NCBI GenBank assembly: GCA_024235695.1
Contig: JACKLX010000014.1
Coordinates: forward strand, 47,490-111,489
Direction: 5' to 3'
Origin: Accumulibacter sp.
Lineage (GTDB): Bacteria; Pseudomonadota; Gammaproteobacteria; Burkholderiales; Rhodocyclaceae
Length of the DNA: 64,000 nucleotides
Part shown: positions 20,701 through 31,491 of the stretch, piece by piece
How positions within the stretch are numbered: the first letter of the stretch is position 1
Layout of the letters: every line of letters starts with the position of its first letter
The notes under the pieces: model-generated
Database searches by the model: none
What the model was told of the DNA's origin: nothing
The model's input: the letters and a program-made list of their open reading frames with translations, nothing else
Translations under genes and position numbers: made by a program

Positions 20701-21342
20701 ATGCGCGTTGGTGGTTTCTTGCGGGTAGTTGCGATGGCCTTCGCCACGGCGGCCCTGGCCGATGACTCGCCGTCGGCGGTGCCGATCCCGCGAACCCTCG
20801 AAGAGGCGGCGGCGCAGCGCGATCGCGCCGAGCTGATGCGTGCGCAGGCGGAGCAACGCTACCAGGCCGAGCAGGATCAGTGCTACGGCAAGTTCCTGGT
20901 CAGCGGTTGCCTGGTGGACGCCAAGAAGCGCTATACCGCGTCGATCGTCGAGGCGCGCAAACTCGACCAGCCGGCGCGCGATTTCGAGCGTGCCGCGCAC
21001 CGCCAGGAGGTCGAGGCCAGGGAAGCGCAGCGCGCTGCCGAGCGGCTCGCCCGACAGGCCGAGAACCAGGAAAACGCTGAGAGCTTCCGTGCCGAACAGG
21101 CGGCGAAGGTCGCCGAGCGCGACGCCAAGCTGGCGGCCAAGGCCCGGAAAGCCGAGGAGGGGCGCCGGAAGACCGCCGCCGAGCAGGCCAGGCGGCAGGC
21201 CAAGCTGGAGCAGCGGGCGCAGGCCGACGCCCGGCGCGAGGCGACCAAGGCCGCCAGGGAAGCGGGCAGGAATGCGAGCGCGGCGGGCGGCCAGGGAGGG
21301 GGGCAGGAAGGTGGCCAGGGCGCGGCGACAGCCGGCAACTGA
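20701..21342 (+). CDS. Exported Ala/Arg-rich coiled-coil protein, unknown function
   Basis: I do not recognise a named family. The 213-residue product has a likely signal peptide (first 20 residues, ending ATAALA before DDSPS). A short conserved-looking core follows with two cysteines, QDQCYGKFLVSGCLVDAKKR, which could form a disulfide. From about residue 95 to 190 it is a long, charged helix rich in Ala, Arg, Glu and Gln. The C-terminus is a Gly/Gln-rich tail. Stem and size suggest a periplasmic structural or lipid-linked protein. It stands alone, convergent with an ABC-F gene. The 240 bases before it (20458-20700) hold no gene. Confidence 0.7.
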   Translation: MRVGGFLRVVAMAFATAALADDSPSAVPIPRTLEEAAAQRDRAELMRAQAEQRYQAEQDQCYGKFLVSGCLVDAKKRYTASIVEARKLDQPARDFERAAHRQEVEAREAQRAAERLARQAENQENAESFRAEQAAKVAERDAKLAAKARKAEEGRRKTAAEQARRQAKLEQRAQADARREATKAAREAGRNASAAGGQGGGQEGGQGAATAGN

Positions 21343-21363
21343 CCGGCCGCTGGCGCTGCTGCC

Positions 21364-22986
<1,623 letters not shown>

Positions 22987-23195
22987 TCGGAAACCTCGGT
23001 AGAATCATGACCGTGAAGGCGCGTTGGCGATTCACGAATCTCCCTTCTGCCGGTGCAGGAGAAGGGTTGGGCAATAGGGAAGCGGTCATCAGCTCGACGG
23101 TCGAGGGATCTCGATCGCCGATGACCGTTGGCCGGCAAAAAAGGGCGCTATTGTAACCCAGCGGCCGGCCCCGGTAAGCCGCGTTGCGCCAGCGG

Positions 23196-23825
23196 TCAGC
23201 GATTGTCGAGCGCCAGCTTGACGCCGAAACCGACCAGCGCCGCGCCTGCCAGACGGGTCGCCAGCCGGCGCGCAAAGGGCAGCGCCGACAGCTGGCGCGC
23301 AACCGCGTTGCCGACCAGGACCAGCGCCGCCTGGTAGAGGAGGCTGAGCAGCGTGACGTGCAGCATCATTGCGCCGAGGGTGACCGACGACGCGTCGGCC
23401 CGCAGGAACAGCGGGAAGAAGGCGACGAAGAACAGCACCACCTTGGGGTTGGTGAGGCTGACGGCAAAGGCCTGCCGAAAATACACGCCTGCCCGCTTTC
23501 TCGTTTCCGTGGCGAGTGGCGCGCCGGCGACCGGCCTGAGCAGCAACTGCAGGCCGATCCAGGCAAGATAAGCCGCGCCAGACCACTGCAAGCCCTGAAA
23601 GAGCGCCGGGTGGGCATGCATCACCGCCGCCAGCCCGGCGAGCGCGGCGACCATGTAGACCAGATCACCGAGCAGCGTGCCGACCACCGCGGCCATGCCC
23701 GCGCCGACGCCATTGCGTGCCGTGGCGTTGACAATGGCCAAGGTGCCGGGACCCGGGATCAGCTGGAAGACGATGATCGCGGCGAGAAAACTGCCGTAGT
23801 TCTGAATTTCGAACACGCTTTCCAT
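23196..23825 (-). CDS. LysE/RhtB-family amino-acid exporter
   Basis: The 209-residue product is an inner-membrane protein with six hydrophobic segments. The family signature QLIPGPGTLAIVNATARNG lies near the N-terminus and is followed by LTNPKVVLFFVAFFP. Exporters of this group move homoserine, threonine, lysine or related amino acids out of the cell; the substrate cannot be told from sequence. ATG 23825 was chosen over a start 12 codons upstream because the hydrophobic core begins right after it. The 208 bases between it and the ybiT-like start hold no gene. Confidence 0.9.
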   Translation of the reverse strand: MESVFEIQNYGSFLAAIIVFQLIPGPGTLAIVNATARNGVGAGMAAVVGTLLGDLVYMVAALAGLAAVMHAHPALFQGLQWSGAAYLAWIGLQLLLRPVAGAPLATETRKRAGVYFRQAFAVSLTNPKVVLFFVAFFPLFLRADASSVTLGAMMLHVTLLSLLYQAALVLVGNAVARQLSALPFARRLATRLAGAALVGFGVKLALDNR

Positions 23826-24016
23826 CTCCTTGCTGCAAGAATCGCGGCTGCGACGCACCAAGACCCGTTCTCCCCGGCGCGCCAGCGGTACAAGTGGAGG
23901 GCAACGCTGATGACTTTGCTGATCGGCTGTGTCTCGAGGTCGTGACCGTTCGGCTGACCATGCCAGGTCTTCGTGCCGTCATCCGGCAATGCCCGGCAGC
24001 CGGGCAGCCAGGTGGA

Positions 24017-26473
24017 TCATGCCGGCGTCGCGCGTTGCAGCGGCAAACGGAACTCCACCGTACTCTCGTCGGGCAGCGTGCGCAACGCAAAACCGACGCC
24101 GCGGGCGAGGCGCAGCATGCGCATGTTGCTGCATTCGATTTCTCCGCAGATTTCCTCGATTCCCCGGCCGCGGCAGTAGTCGATGATCTTGCGGGTCAGA
24201 ATCCTGCCCAGGCCACGGCCTTTCAGGTCGGAACGCAGGGCGATCGCAAACTCGGCGCTGCGATTGTCCGGATTGATTGCCGCGCGAACCTCCCCGAGCG
24301 GTGTCTGCCCGGCGTCGTCCTGCCCATCGACGGCGATGAAGGCCATCTGGCGGTCATAGTCGATGTGCGTCAGGCGTGCCAGCTGCGCGCGCGGCAACTG
24401 GCGCAGGTTCATGAAAAAGCGGTGGCGCAGATCTTCGCTGTCGAGCGAAGCCACCAAACGGCCGATGGCGATCTCGTCGTCCGGCCGGATCGGTCGCAAC
24501 AGGATTTCCGACCCCCGCCAGGAAACGCGCTCCTCGAGTTCCTTCGGGTAGGGACGAATCGCGAAGCGGCGCCAGCCGCGTCGCCGTCCAGGCGGCGTCA
24601 CGGTGACGGCGGCGTGGCTGACCAGGACGCCGCTGTCGCTTGTCAGCCGTGCGTCGAGGGTGAGCTCGGACAGTTCTTCGAGGTCGGTGATCAACTGCGA
24701 GACCTGCATCAGCGTCAGGCACAGCGCTTCGACATCGGCCTCGTGCGGTCGATCCGGACCGGCCAGCGACTGTCCGACGTGGGTCCGGCCGATCAGCTCG
24801 CGGGCCAGTACCGAATTGAGCGGTGGCAGCGCGACGGCCAGGTCGGCGCTGGTCGCCGAGCCGAGGCCACCCTGCCCGAAGAGGATCAGCGGACCAAAAA
24901 CCGCGTCGCCGGCAACGCCCAAGCGCAGCTCCCGGACGCCCGACGGCGGCGCGCTGGTGTCGCCGCCGCTTGCGCTGGCCAGACCGATACCGTAGGCGGC
25001 AAGCAGCGATTCGGCTTCGCTGCCGGTCAGGCGGCGGCCACCCGCGGCGACCGCCGCGGCGGTCGCCGCCCGCGCCGCGTCGAGGTCGACGACGAACGCG
25101 GTTGCCTGCGATGGGGGTGCCTGCAACAGCAGTTCCTGGTTGCGCTGGTACTGGACAATGCCGAGAAACACGCCAACCGCCTGTTCCGGCGTGTCGTAAG
25201 CCAGCACCCCGGCGGCCGTGGCAATCCGTCTGGCGTCGGCAACGCTGTCGCCGCCCAGCCAGCAGCTCAGGACGTTGCGCCCCGAGCCCTCCGCGGTTTG
25301 CGCCACGGCGGCGGCGATGGCGCTGCTGGAGGCGAACGCGGTCGGCACATGGATCAGCAATACCGCGTCGGAAGCGCTGTCGGCCAGTGCCGCGCCGATC
25401 GCCAGCGCATAGCGTTCGGGTGGCGAATCCGCTGCCAGCACGATCGGGTTGGCGGCGGAGGCGCGTACCGGGAAACTCGCCGCCAGCGTTGCGGCGGTCT
25501 GCGGCGACAATTGCGCCAGGCCGCCGCCGCCACGCATCAGCCGGTCGGTCGCCAGCCGCGCCGGTGTCGTGCCGTTGGCGATGATCGTCAGGCGCGTGCC
25601 GCGCAGAGGCTGCGCGCGCGCCAGCACCTCGATGCCTTCGAACAGATTGTCGGTACTGGCGACGCGCAGCGTTCCGGCGCGGCTCAGGGCCGCGGCGTAG
25701 ACCGCGGCGGCCGCCGGGACGCGTTGCCGCGCCTGGCCATCCGGCCGCAGCGCCAGCACCGGCTTGTTGCGGGCCGCCGCCCGTGCCGCCGACATGAACT
25801 TGCGTCCGTTGCCAACGGCGTCGAAGTGGCAGACGATCGACGAGGTTTGCGAATCGCCGGCGAGGTAGTCGAGGACGTCCGCGAGATCGACGTCGACGTT
25901 GTTGCCGAGGTGCAGCACGCACGAAAAGCCGATCCTTCTGGCATTGGCCCAGTCGACCACGGCGGATGCCAGGGTCGCCGATTGCGACACGAAAGCGACG
26001 CGACCTGGCGCAACGCCGACGTGCGAGAGACTGGCATTGAGGCCCAGATGCGGCAGCATCAAGCCGGCGCTGGCCGGGCCGAGAATGCGGATCAGCTGCG
26101 GTCGCGCGGCGTTCAGCATTCTCGCCCGCAGGCGGCGTTCCGCGTCCGCGCTGGCGGCCGGCCGGCGCGGTGACCCGACGAGCACGGCCTTGCCGCCACG
26201 TTCGCCAATTTCGGCGATCAGCCTCGGAACGTCAGCCATGGCCGTACAGATCACGGTCAGGTCGGGCGCCGCGGGCAGCTTGCCGATCGAGGCGTAGGTG
26301 GTCAGCGCGCCAGCTGCCGGCGGGTCGCCGGTGACCGGCATGATGGCACCGGCAAAGCCGCCGGCACGCAGATTGCGCAGCAGCACCGCGCCAACGCTGT
26401 CGGCGACGCCAAAGCTGCCGACGATGGCCAGCGATCTCGGGCGGAAGAGAAATCGAAGGTTTCTGATGGTCAT
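24017..26473 (-). CDS. Pat-like protein acyltransferase with reduced ATP-grasp domain
   Basis: The 818-residue protein resembles PatZ/Pat, which pair an ADP-forming acyl-CoA synthetase-like part with a GNAT lysine acetyltransferase. In order: CoA-binding domain (RPRSLAIVGSFG at the start), succinyl-CoA ligase-like domain, a short ATP-grasp-like part, and a GNAT domain from about residue 650 (LRPIRPDDE, then GRGLGRILTRKII). In the ATP-grasp part LTGSEAESLLAAYGI is followed within about 20 residues by ELRLGVAGDAVFGPLILFG. The region that normally holds the HKSDVGGV motif is missing. Protein acetylation control, for instance of acetyl-CoA synthetase, is the family role. ATG 26473 starts the CoA-binding fold. 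Confidence 0.82.
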   Translation of the reverse strand: MTIRNLRFLFRPRSLAIVGSFGVADSVGAVLLRNLRAGGFAGAIMPVTGDPPAAGALTTYASIGKLPAAPDLTVICTAMADVPRLIAEIGERGGKAVLVGSPRRPAASADAERRLRARMLNAARPQLIRILGPASAGLMLPHLGLNASLSHVGVAPGRVAFVSQSATLASAVVDWANARRIGFSCVLHLGNNVDVDLADVLDYLAGDSQTSSIVCHFDAVGNGRKFMSAARAAARNKPVLALRPDGQARQRVPAAAAVYAAALSRAGTLRVASTDNLFEGIEVLARAQPLRGTRLTIIANGTTPARLATDRLMRGGGGLAQLSPQTAATLAASFPVRASAANPIVLAADSPPERYALAIGAALADSASDAVLLIHVPTAFASSSAIAAAVAQTAEGSGRNVLSCWLGGDSVADARRIATAAGVLAYDTPEQAVGVFLGIVQYQRNQELLLQAPPSQATAFVVDLDAARAATAAAVAAGGRRLTGSEAESLLAAYGIGLASASGGDTSAPPSGVRELRLGVAGDAVFGPLILFGQGGLGSATSADLAVALPPLNSVLARELIGRTHVGQSLAGPDRPHEADVEALCLTLMQVSQLITDLEELSELTLDARLTSDSGVLVSHAAVTVTPPGRRRGWRRFAIRPYPKELEERVSWRGSEILLRPIRPDDEIAIGRLVASLDSEDLRHRFFMNLRQLPRAQLARLTHIDYDRQMAFIAVDGQDDAGQTPLGEVRAAINPDNRSAEFAIALRSDLKGRGLGRILTRKIIDYCRGRGIEEICGEIECSNMRMLRLARGVGFALRTLPDESTVEFRLPLQRATPA

Positions 26474-26619
26474 GCCCGTGGTTCCTCCGATGCGGAGAAA
26501 CAAGGTCTTGCGGCGAGTATCCCCGGGCTGTCGGGTCGCGTCAAGGCGCTGCCGTGGTGGCGCTTCCGGATCCTCGGCACTGTCTGCGAACGACCATGGC
26601 TGCCCGGGCAGCTGCCTCG

Positions 26620-27138
26620 CTAGACGCGCTCCGCCGACGCCGTCTCTGACCCCAGGGCCAGCAGCGCATCGAGTTCCGCCCAGAATGGCTCGCACAGTCC
26701 CGGCCGGTAAGCGGCATGCCTGAAGGCGGCGTGTTCGTTGCGATAAACGTCGAGCAGGCCGCGCCGGTCGTCGAGCGCACAGGTCCTGACGTTGGCCAGG
26801 CGGTCGGCGGCCTTGACCAGCAAGGCCAGCTCGACCGGGCCGGCGACCGTCGCCAGGCGCGCGTAGGTCTTTGCCTTGCGTTCGTAACGGCTCTTGCCGG
26901 GCGAGTCGGTGAGCAGGCTGACGCAGTCGGCGACCAGTGCTCCGAAGCGCTCCCGGATGTCGCTTTCCGTGGCTTCGGTGTCTTCGACGACGTCGTGCAG
27001 ATAGCCGATGACCTGCGCTTCGACGCCGTAGGGTGACAGCAGCTGGACGACCGCCTCGAGATGAAAGGAGTACGGCCGGTCGCCATAGCGTTGGCTGCCG
27101 TGAGCGGCGAGGGCAAACTGGCGCGCTTCCTCGAGCAT
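26620..27138 (-). CDS. Small SpoT/MESH1-like HD hydrolase
   Basis: The 172-residue protein is a stand-alone HD domain. Its motifs match the (p)ppGpp hydrolase domain of SpoT and of small hydrolases such as MESH1: RQFALAAHGSQRY, a first His in SFHLEAVV, the HD pair in GYLHDVVEDTEAT, and VKAADRLANVRT with the last metal-site Asp. There is no synthetase, TGS or ACT domain. It could break down alarmones or a related nucleotide; this is inferred from motifs only. ATG 27138 was chosen because the domain starts at once after it. Confidence 0.75.
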   Translation of the reverse strand: MLEEARQFALAAHGSQRYGDRPYSFHLEAVVQLLSPYGVEAQVIGYLHDVVEDTEATESDIRERFGALVADCVSLLTDSPGKSRYERKAKTYARLATVAGPVELALLVKAADRLANVRTCALDDRRGLLDVYRNEHAAFRHAAYRPGLCEPFWAELDALLALGSETASAERV

Positions 27139-27286
27139 CTTCGTCTCCTTGCCGTTGCAGTGGCCAGCGAGGGCCTGATTGCCGCTACGTCTGCCTGGTG
27201 GCGCCGGTCGCCGCCGGCTGGGCAAGCCACGGCCGGCTGCGCCGCAGGTCGCGCGGCGGCCGCGAGGCGATTCTGCCGCCGTCGTC

Positions 27287-27889
27287 TTACGCGAAACTGA
27301 CCAGGCGTGGATCGGCGAAGTGTTCGACGAGGATTCGCCGGACGCGGTCCTGCCAGAGCCTGGTGAACAGGGCTTGCTGCCCGGGGTCGCTGTTGCCGGC
27401 CAGCAGGCCCTGCAGCAGTGGCCCGAGGCGCGAGTCGGCGGCTACCTGGTCGAGCTGCCGCGAGGCACAGACGGTCTGTCCATTGTCCTGGCGCGTGCAG
27501 CGGATGGCGGCCGGCAGGTCAACGCCGAAGCGCAGCAGTTCGCGACGCGAGAAGCGGCCGGCAAGGCCCTTGAAACCGCCGCCTGCCGCGGCGCCGGTGA
27601 GCAGTCCGAAGACAGCGGCCATGGCGCCGCTGACGCCGGCCTCCAGCGGGTCGCCGAACTCGACGCCGATTTCGCCACGCTGCGGCAGCTGGTCGGCGTA
27701 GAGCGCGCGCAGCATGCGGCAGGCGAGCAGATAGCTGCCAGCGACGGTCGGGCACGAATGGCCGGCCAGCTTGACGGCGTCGGCGTAGCCATACTCGATC
27801 AGCCCGCCGTCGGCGGCACCGAGAAACTCGGCCAGGCGACCGCGCACGATGATCGTCGGCACTACGTCGAAGAAGCCCGGAAAGGCCAC
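27287..27889 (-). CDS. FmdE-family protein (copy 1)
   Basis: The 200-residue product belongs with proteins annotated as formylmethanofuran dehydrogenase subunit E-like. The hallmark is KLAGHSCPTVAGSYL near residue 40, with the His and Cys expected to bind a metal. No methanofuran pathway genes are seen, so the name says little about function. It lies four bases before gloA in the minus-strand direction. A second copy at 43629-44234 shares the same core and the ending pattern LWQxRVRxxLVEHxDDP. A metal-dependent redox or carrier role is possible but unproven. Confidence 0.7.
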   Translation of the reverse strand: MAFPGFFDVVPTIIVRGRLAEFLGAADGGLIEYGYADAVKLAGHSCPTVAGSYLLACRMLRALYADQLPQRGEIGVEFGDPLEAGVSGAMAAVFGLLTGAAAGGGFKGLAGRFSRRELLRFGVDLPAAIRCTRQDNGQTVCASRQLDQVAADSRLGPLLQGLLAGNSDPGQQALFTRLWQDRVRRILVEHFADPRLVSFA

Positions 27890-27893
27890 CGAC

Positions 27894-28280
27894 TCAATCC
27901 TTTTTCTGGATCAGTTCGATCTTGTAGCCGTCGGGATCCTCGACGAAGGCGATCACCGTCGTGCCATGTTTCATTGGACCGGCTTCGCGAACCACGGTAC
28001 CGCCGCGCGCCTTGATCTGCTCGCAGGCCGCGTAGGCGTCGGCGACGGCAATCGCGACATGGCCGAAGCCGTTGCCGAGATCGTACGATGCCGTGTCCCA
28101 GTTGTGGGTCAGCTCCAGGACGGCGCCTTCGGCTTCCGGCCCGTAGCCGACGAAAGCCAGGGTAAAGCGCCCGCCGGGGTAATCCTGGCGGCGCAGGAGC
28201 TGCATGCCGAGAACCTCGGTATAGAAAGTCAGCGAACGATCGAGGTCGCCAACGCGCAACATGGTGTGCAGGATTCTCAT
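27894..28280 (-). CDS. gloA: Lactoylglutathione lyase (glyoxalase I)
   Basis: GloA converts the methylglyoxal-glutathione hemithioacetal to S-lactoylglutathione. The 128-residue product opens with the typical [13 protein letters not shown], and the metal and substrate residues are in [25 protein letters not shown] and [13 protein letters not shown]. Length matches the Ni-type bacterial enzyme. ATG 28280 is the family start; the longer open frame upstream is not supported. It is followed by an FmdE-family gene and may be co-transcribed with it. Confidence 0.95.
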   Translation of the reverse strand: MRILHTMLRVGDLDRSLTFYTEVLGMQLLRRQDYPGGRFTLAFVGYGPEAEGAVLELTHNWDTASYDLGNGFGHVAIAVADAYAACEQIKARGGTVVREAGPMKHGTTVIAFVEDPDGYKIELIQKKD

Positions 28281-28575
28281 CTCTTCTCCTGGTCCGGGTG
28301 GGCAATGGTCGCGAGTAGCCCGGCAGCGACGAGCGGGGTCGTCGAGTTGCCGGGCCGCCGCGTGAACATACACCAGAAGTACCGGCGATGCCTGATCGGC
28401 CGTCGTCGCTGCCGGCTGCTGAACTACCTCGCGTAGCCAACGCCATGCCTTTATCGTGTATCGTGTTGTCTGCAAGCCGGTGGGTCCACAGCCGCCAATT
28501 CGTAGGCGCCTGGCCGCGACCGTCGCAACAAGTCGCCGCGTCGGCGGCGCAATATCGCCAATGGAGGTCTGGAAC

Positions 28576-29241
28576 ATGAGCAAGCTGGTCATTTCACTGG
28601 TTGCCCTGGGGCTTGCCGCGAACGGCCTTTCGGGCTGTGCCAACATGAGCGAGACGCAGCGCGACACCGGCACCGGTGCGGCCATCGGCGCGGTCGCCGG
28701 CGCCGTCATCGGGCGTGCCACGGCCGGTGGCAACAAGGGCCGCAGCACGGCGACCGGCGCCGCGGTCGGTGCGGCGGTCGGCGCCGCCGGCGGCTATCTG
28801 TGGTCGCAGCGCATGCAGCAACAAAAGGCCGCGATGGAGCAGGCCACGCAAGGTACCGGCGTCGGTGTGTCGCAGACCAGCGACAACCAGCTCAAGCTCG
28901 ACATTCCGAGCGACATTTCCTTTGACGTCGGGCGTTACGACATCAAGCCGAACATGGCGCCGCTGCTCGACCGTCTGGCGGCCAGTCTCAATCAGCACCC
29001 GGTGACCACGGTGACGGTGATCGGTCACACCGACAGTACCGGCAGCGACGCGATCAACGACCCGTTGTCGGTCAATCGCGCCGCCGCCGTGCGCGATTAC
29101 CTCGTCGCGCACGGCGTTGCGGCCAATCGCATCGCCATCGACGGTCGCGGCGCGCGGCAGCCGGTTGCCGACAACGCGACGGCTGCCGGGCGAGCAATCA
29201 ACCGTCGCGTCGAGATATTCATCGCCGAACCGGCGCGCTAG
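28576..29241 (+). CDS. OmpA-family lipoprotein
   Basis: The 221-residue product has a lipoprotein signal with lipobox LSGC at about residues 15-18, a Gly/Ala-rich membrane-associated glycine-zipper region ([20 protein letters not shown]), and a C-terminal OmpA domain with [13 protein letters not shown] and [10 protein letters not shown], which binds peptidoglycan. It anchors the outer membrane to the cell wall, like YiaD or Pal relatives. The ATG at 28576 gives the signal peptide. The roughly 295 bases upstream, between it and divergent gloA, hold no further gene. Confidence 0.9.
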   Translation: MSKLVISLVALGLAANGLSGCANMSETQRDTGTGAAIGAVAGAVIGRATAGGNKGRSTATGAAVGAAVGAAGGYLWSQRMQQQKAAMEQATQGTGVGVSQTSDNQLKLDIPSDISFDVGRYDIKPNMAPLLDRLAASLNQHPVTTVTVIGHTDSTGSDAINDPLSVNRAAAVRDYLVAHGVAANRIAIDGRGARQPVADNATAAGRAINRRVEIFIAEPAR

Positions 29242-29265
29242 TTGAATCGGCGAAAAATGCGCCGC

Positions 29266-29295
29266 TTGACATTGTCCGTTCAGCAGGCCTATAAC
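29266..29295 (+). promoter_or_regulatory. Sigma-70 promoter for the second bacteriohemerythrin
   Basis: TTGACA (29266-29271) and TATAAC (29290-29295) are separated by 18 bases. A transcript would start near 29303, about 75 bases before the hemerythrin ATG. Confidence 0.65.
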
Positions 29296-29377
29296 GTGAG
29301 CAGTCGTGGCGGACTGATCGCAGGAGTTCGGAGCTTTGCGCGGCCCTGCTCAACTGGCAGGCGAAAGGAGCAGGACC

Positions 29378-29899
29378 ATGAGTTCTTCATCGCATCGCTC
29401 GATGGCGCCAGTGTCGGGTCTACACAATCTGTCGGAGTTTTCCCTCAAGCAACTGGTCGCCTGGGGCGATCACCTCAAGGTCCATCAGCCGCAGATCGAC
29501 GCCCAGCACGAGGCGATCTTCAAGCTGGCTCTGGAAATCGCGCACATCTGGCAGGATCGCGGTGATCTCGAAGAACTGAAAGCGCTCGCCGAGAGGCTCA
29601 GCAAGATCCTGGTTGCGCATTTCCGGTACGAGGAGCAATTGCTGACCGAGATCGGCTATCCCGAACTCGCCGCGCACAAGGCCGAACACCAGCAGATGCT
29701 CGACGAGTTGCAGGTGATCCTCGACCGGCTGCACCAGTCCAAATCCGGGACGATCGCCGGCGAGCCCGGCCTGGCCTTCCAGAACTACGTGCTCGGTCTG
29801 ACCGTCGGCCACATCTTCAACAGCGACATGGATTACTGCCTCTACGCCCGCAAGGCGGCGAAGGAGCACGAGCAGGAGCAGGTCTGGCCGGCGTCGTAG
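29378..29899 (+). CDS. Bacteriohemerythrin (second copy)
   Basis: The 173-residue product is a single hemerythrin domain with ligand motifs QIDAQHEAIF, HFRYEEQLL, HKAEHQQML and VGHIFNSDMDY. It has an N-terminal extension of about 25 residues rich in Ser. The ATG at 29378 follows a strong ribosome site (AAAGGAG). It has its own promoter. It shares the fold with the copy at 16454-16894 but is clearly diverged. Oxygen binding or delivery is the family role. Confidence 0.9.
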   Translation: MSSSSHRSMAPVSGLHNLSEFSLKQLVAWGDHLKVHQPQIDAQHEAIFKLALEIAHIWQDRGDLEELKALAERLSKILVAHFRYEEQLLTEIGYPELAAHKAEHQQMLDELQVILDRLHQSKSGTIAGEPGLAFQNYVLGLTVGHIFNSDMDYCLYARKAAKEHEQEQVWPAS

Positions 29900-30002
29900 T
29901 CAATCGGCGAAGCCGCTCGGTCGCTTTCGCGACAACTCCCGGGCAACTCCCGGCGACCCTCCGCAAAATGGCCGCGCTCGTTGGCCTTCTGGCGTCTTGC
30001 CG

Positions 30003-30764
30003 CTACCAGCGCGGGCAATCGGCGGCGAGTTGCTTGAGCTGCTGGCGTGCTGCCCGGTGCGTCGGGTACAGCCGTGCCACCAGTGCCCAGAAACGCGGGC
30101 CATGGTTCATCTCGAGCAGATGCGCCAACTCGTGCACGACCACGTAGTCGACGATCGCCAGCGGGAAATGGATCAGCCGCCAATTGAGGCGGACGCCGGT
30201 GCGCGGGTTGCAGCTTCCCCAGCGGGTGCGCGCGGCCGACAGCGACAGACGCGGCAGCTCGACGCCAAGTAGCGGCGCGTACGCGGTCAGACGCTCGCCG
30301 AACAGCTCGCGCGCCTTCTCGCGCAGCGCCTTTTCGAGCACTCGCGGTGCGTCGGCGGCGGTGCGCAGGCACAGGGTAAGCGTCGGTTCGGCCGCCTGCA
30401 GGTTCCAGACGCAGCGGTTGGCTCCGAGCGCCAGGCGAATTCTGAGCGAGTCGTCGAGCAGCGGCAGTTGCAGTCCTTCGGCGATGGCCAGCGCTTGTGG
30501 CGCACGCCGGCCGGCCCATTCATCGAGTTTCTTGCCGACCCATTCGCCGTGCTGCAACAGCAGCGCCTCGACGTCGTCCAGCGAGGCGCGCGTCGGCGCG
30601 CCGACGCGCAGGCCGCGGTGATCGATCGACAGGCCGATGGTCCGGCGCCGGGCGCGACGCAGGACGTAGGACACCGTTCGCTCGCCGATGACGATGGTTC
30701 GCGACGTTTCGCCAGTCGCTGCTGGCGGGGCGCCCGGGCCTAGCGCTTCAGACCGACGGGGCAT
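30003..30764 (-). CDS. YgjP-like zinc metallopeptidase-fold protein
   Basis: The 253-residue product belongs to the YgjP/DUF45 family of putative metal-dependent hydrolases. The zinc motif is VVHELAHLLEMNHGPRFW, an HExxH-like HELAH with a downstream third histidine. A conserved RTRWGSCNP-type segment (TRWGSCNPRTGVRLNW) precedes it. Function is unknown; peptidase activity is suggested by fold only. The start overlaps the plsC stop by 17 bases, which suggests coupling. It is the last gene of a long minus-strand run. Confidence 0.85.
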   Translation of the reverse strand: MPRRSEALGPGAPPAATGETSRTIVIGERTVSYVLRRARRRTIGLSIDHRGLRVGAPTRASLDDVEALLLQHGEWVGKKLDEWAGRRAPQALAIAEGLQLPLLDDSLRIRLALGANRCVWNLQAAEPTLTLCLRTAADAPRVLEKALREKARELFGERLTAYAPLLGVELPRLSLSAARTRWGSCNPRTGVRLNWRLIHFPLAIVDYVVVHELAHLLEMNHGPRFWALVARLYPTHRAARQQLKQLAADCPRW

Positions 30765-31491
30765 CGGCGGGCGCCGGGTAGCGGTGGGGCGAGAGGCGGC
30801 GCATTTCGCCCTCGATCCATTCGGCGGCGAGGGCGTTGATCTTTGCCGCCGACTTGTCGGCAGGATCGATCGGCGGCCCGATGCTGACAGTGATCAGTCC
30901 GGCAGAGATGCGGAAGGCGTTTCGCCCCCAGATCTCGCCGGCGTCGTGCGCCACCGGCACGACGCGGGTTCCGGCCCGCACCGCCAGATGGGCGCCGCCA
31001 GGTTTGTAGCGACAGGTCTGGCCGGGCGCGACGCGCGTTCCCTCGGGGAAGATCACCACCCAATAGCCGGCTGACAGGCGATCACGACCCTGATCGAAGA
31101 CCTGTTTGAGTGCATCCCTGGCGTCCGCGCGATCGATCGAGATCATTTTCAGTGCCGCCAGTCCCCAGCCGAAGAACGGCAGCCGCAGCAGTTCCTTCTT
31201 GAGGACGAAGACCAGCGGCGGGAAAACCTCCTGCAGACCGACCGTTTCCCATGCCGACTGGTGTTTGGCGAGCACCACGCAAGGCTCGCTGGGGATGTTC
31301 TCGCGGCCGATCACGCGGTATCGGATACCGAGCAGGATCCGGCAGAGAGCCATGAATCCGGCGCGCCAGAGAGCGATGATGCGATAGCGCGCGCCGATCG
31401 GCAGCAGCACCGCCAGCGTCACGAGGATGCCGAAGGGGATCGTCCACAGGCTGACCAGCAGCAGGAAAAACGTCGAGCGGACGGTGACCAT
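30748..31491 (-). CDS. plsC: 1-acyl-sn-glycerol-3-phosphate acyltransferase PlsC
   Basis: PlsC adds the second acyl chain to lysophosphatidic acid during phospholipid synthesis. The 247-residue product has an N-terminal membrane helix and the acyltransferase motifs AKHQSAWET (the HX4D site is here HQSAWE, with Glu in place of Asp, as in several betaproteobacterial members), VFPEGTRVAPG-like IFPEGTR, and a PVAHDAGEIW region. The ATG shares a base with the gmhB stop. Confidence 0.9.
   Translation of the reverse strand: MVTVRSTFFLLLVSLWTIPFGILVTLAVLLPIGARYRIIALWRAGFMALCRILLGIRYRVIGRENIPSEPCVVLAKHQSAWETVGLQEVFPPLVFVLKKELLRLPFFGWGLAALKMISIDRADARDALKQVFDQGRDRLSAGYWVVIFPEGTRVAPGQTCRYKPGGAHLAVRAGTRVVPVAHDAGEIWGRNAFRISAGLITVSIGPPIDPADKSAAKINALAAEWIEGEMRRLSPHRYPAPADAPSV

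Noticed and set aside
23894-26173. 759-codon plus-strand frame
   Set aside because: It lies antisense to the Pat-like gene and reads as Arg/Gln-rich low-complexity sequence.
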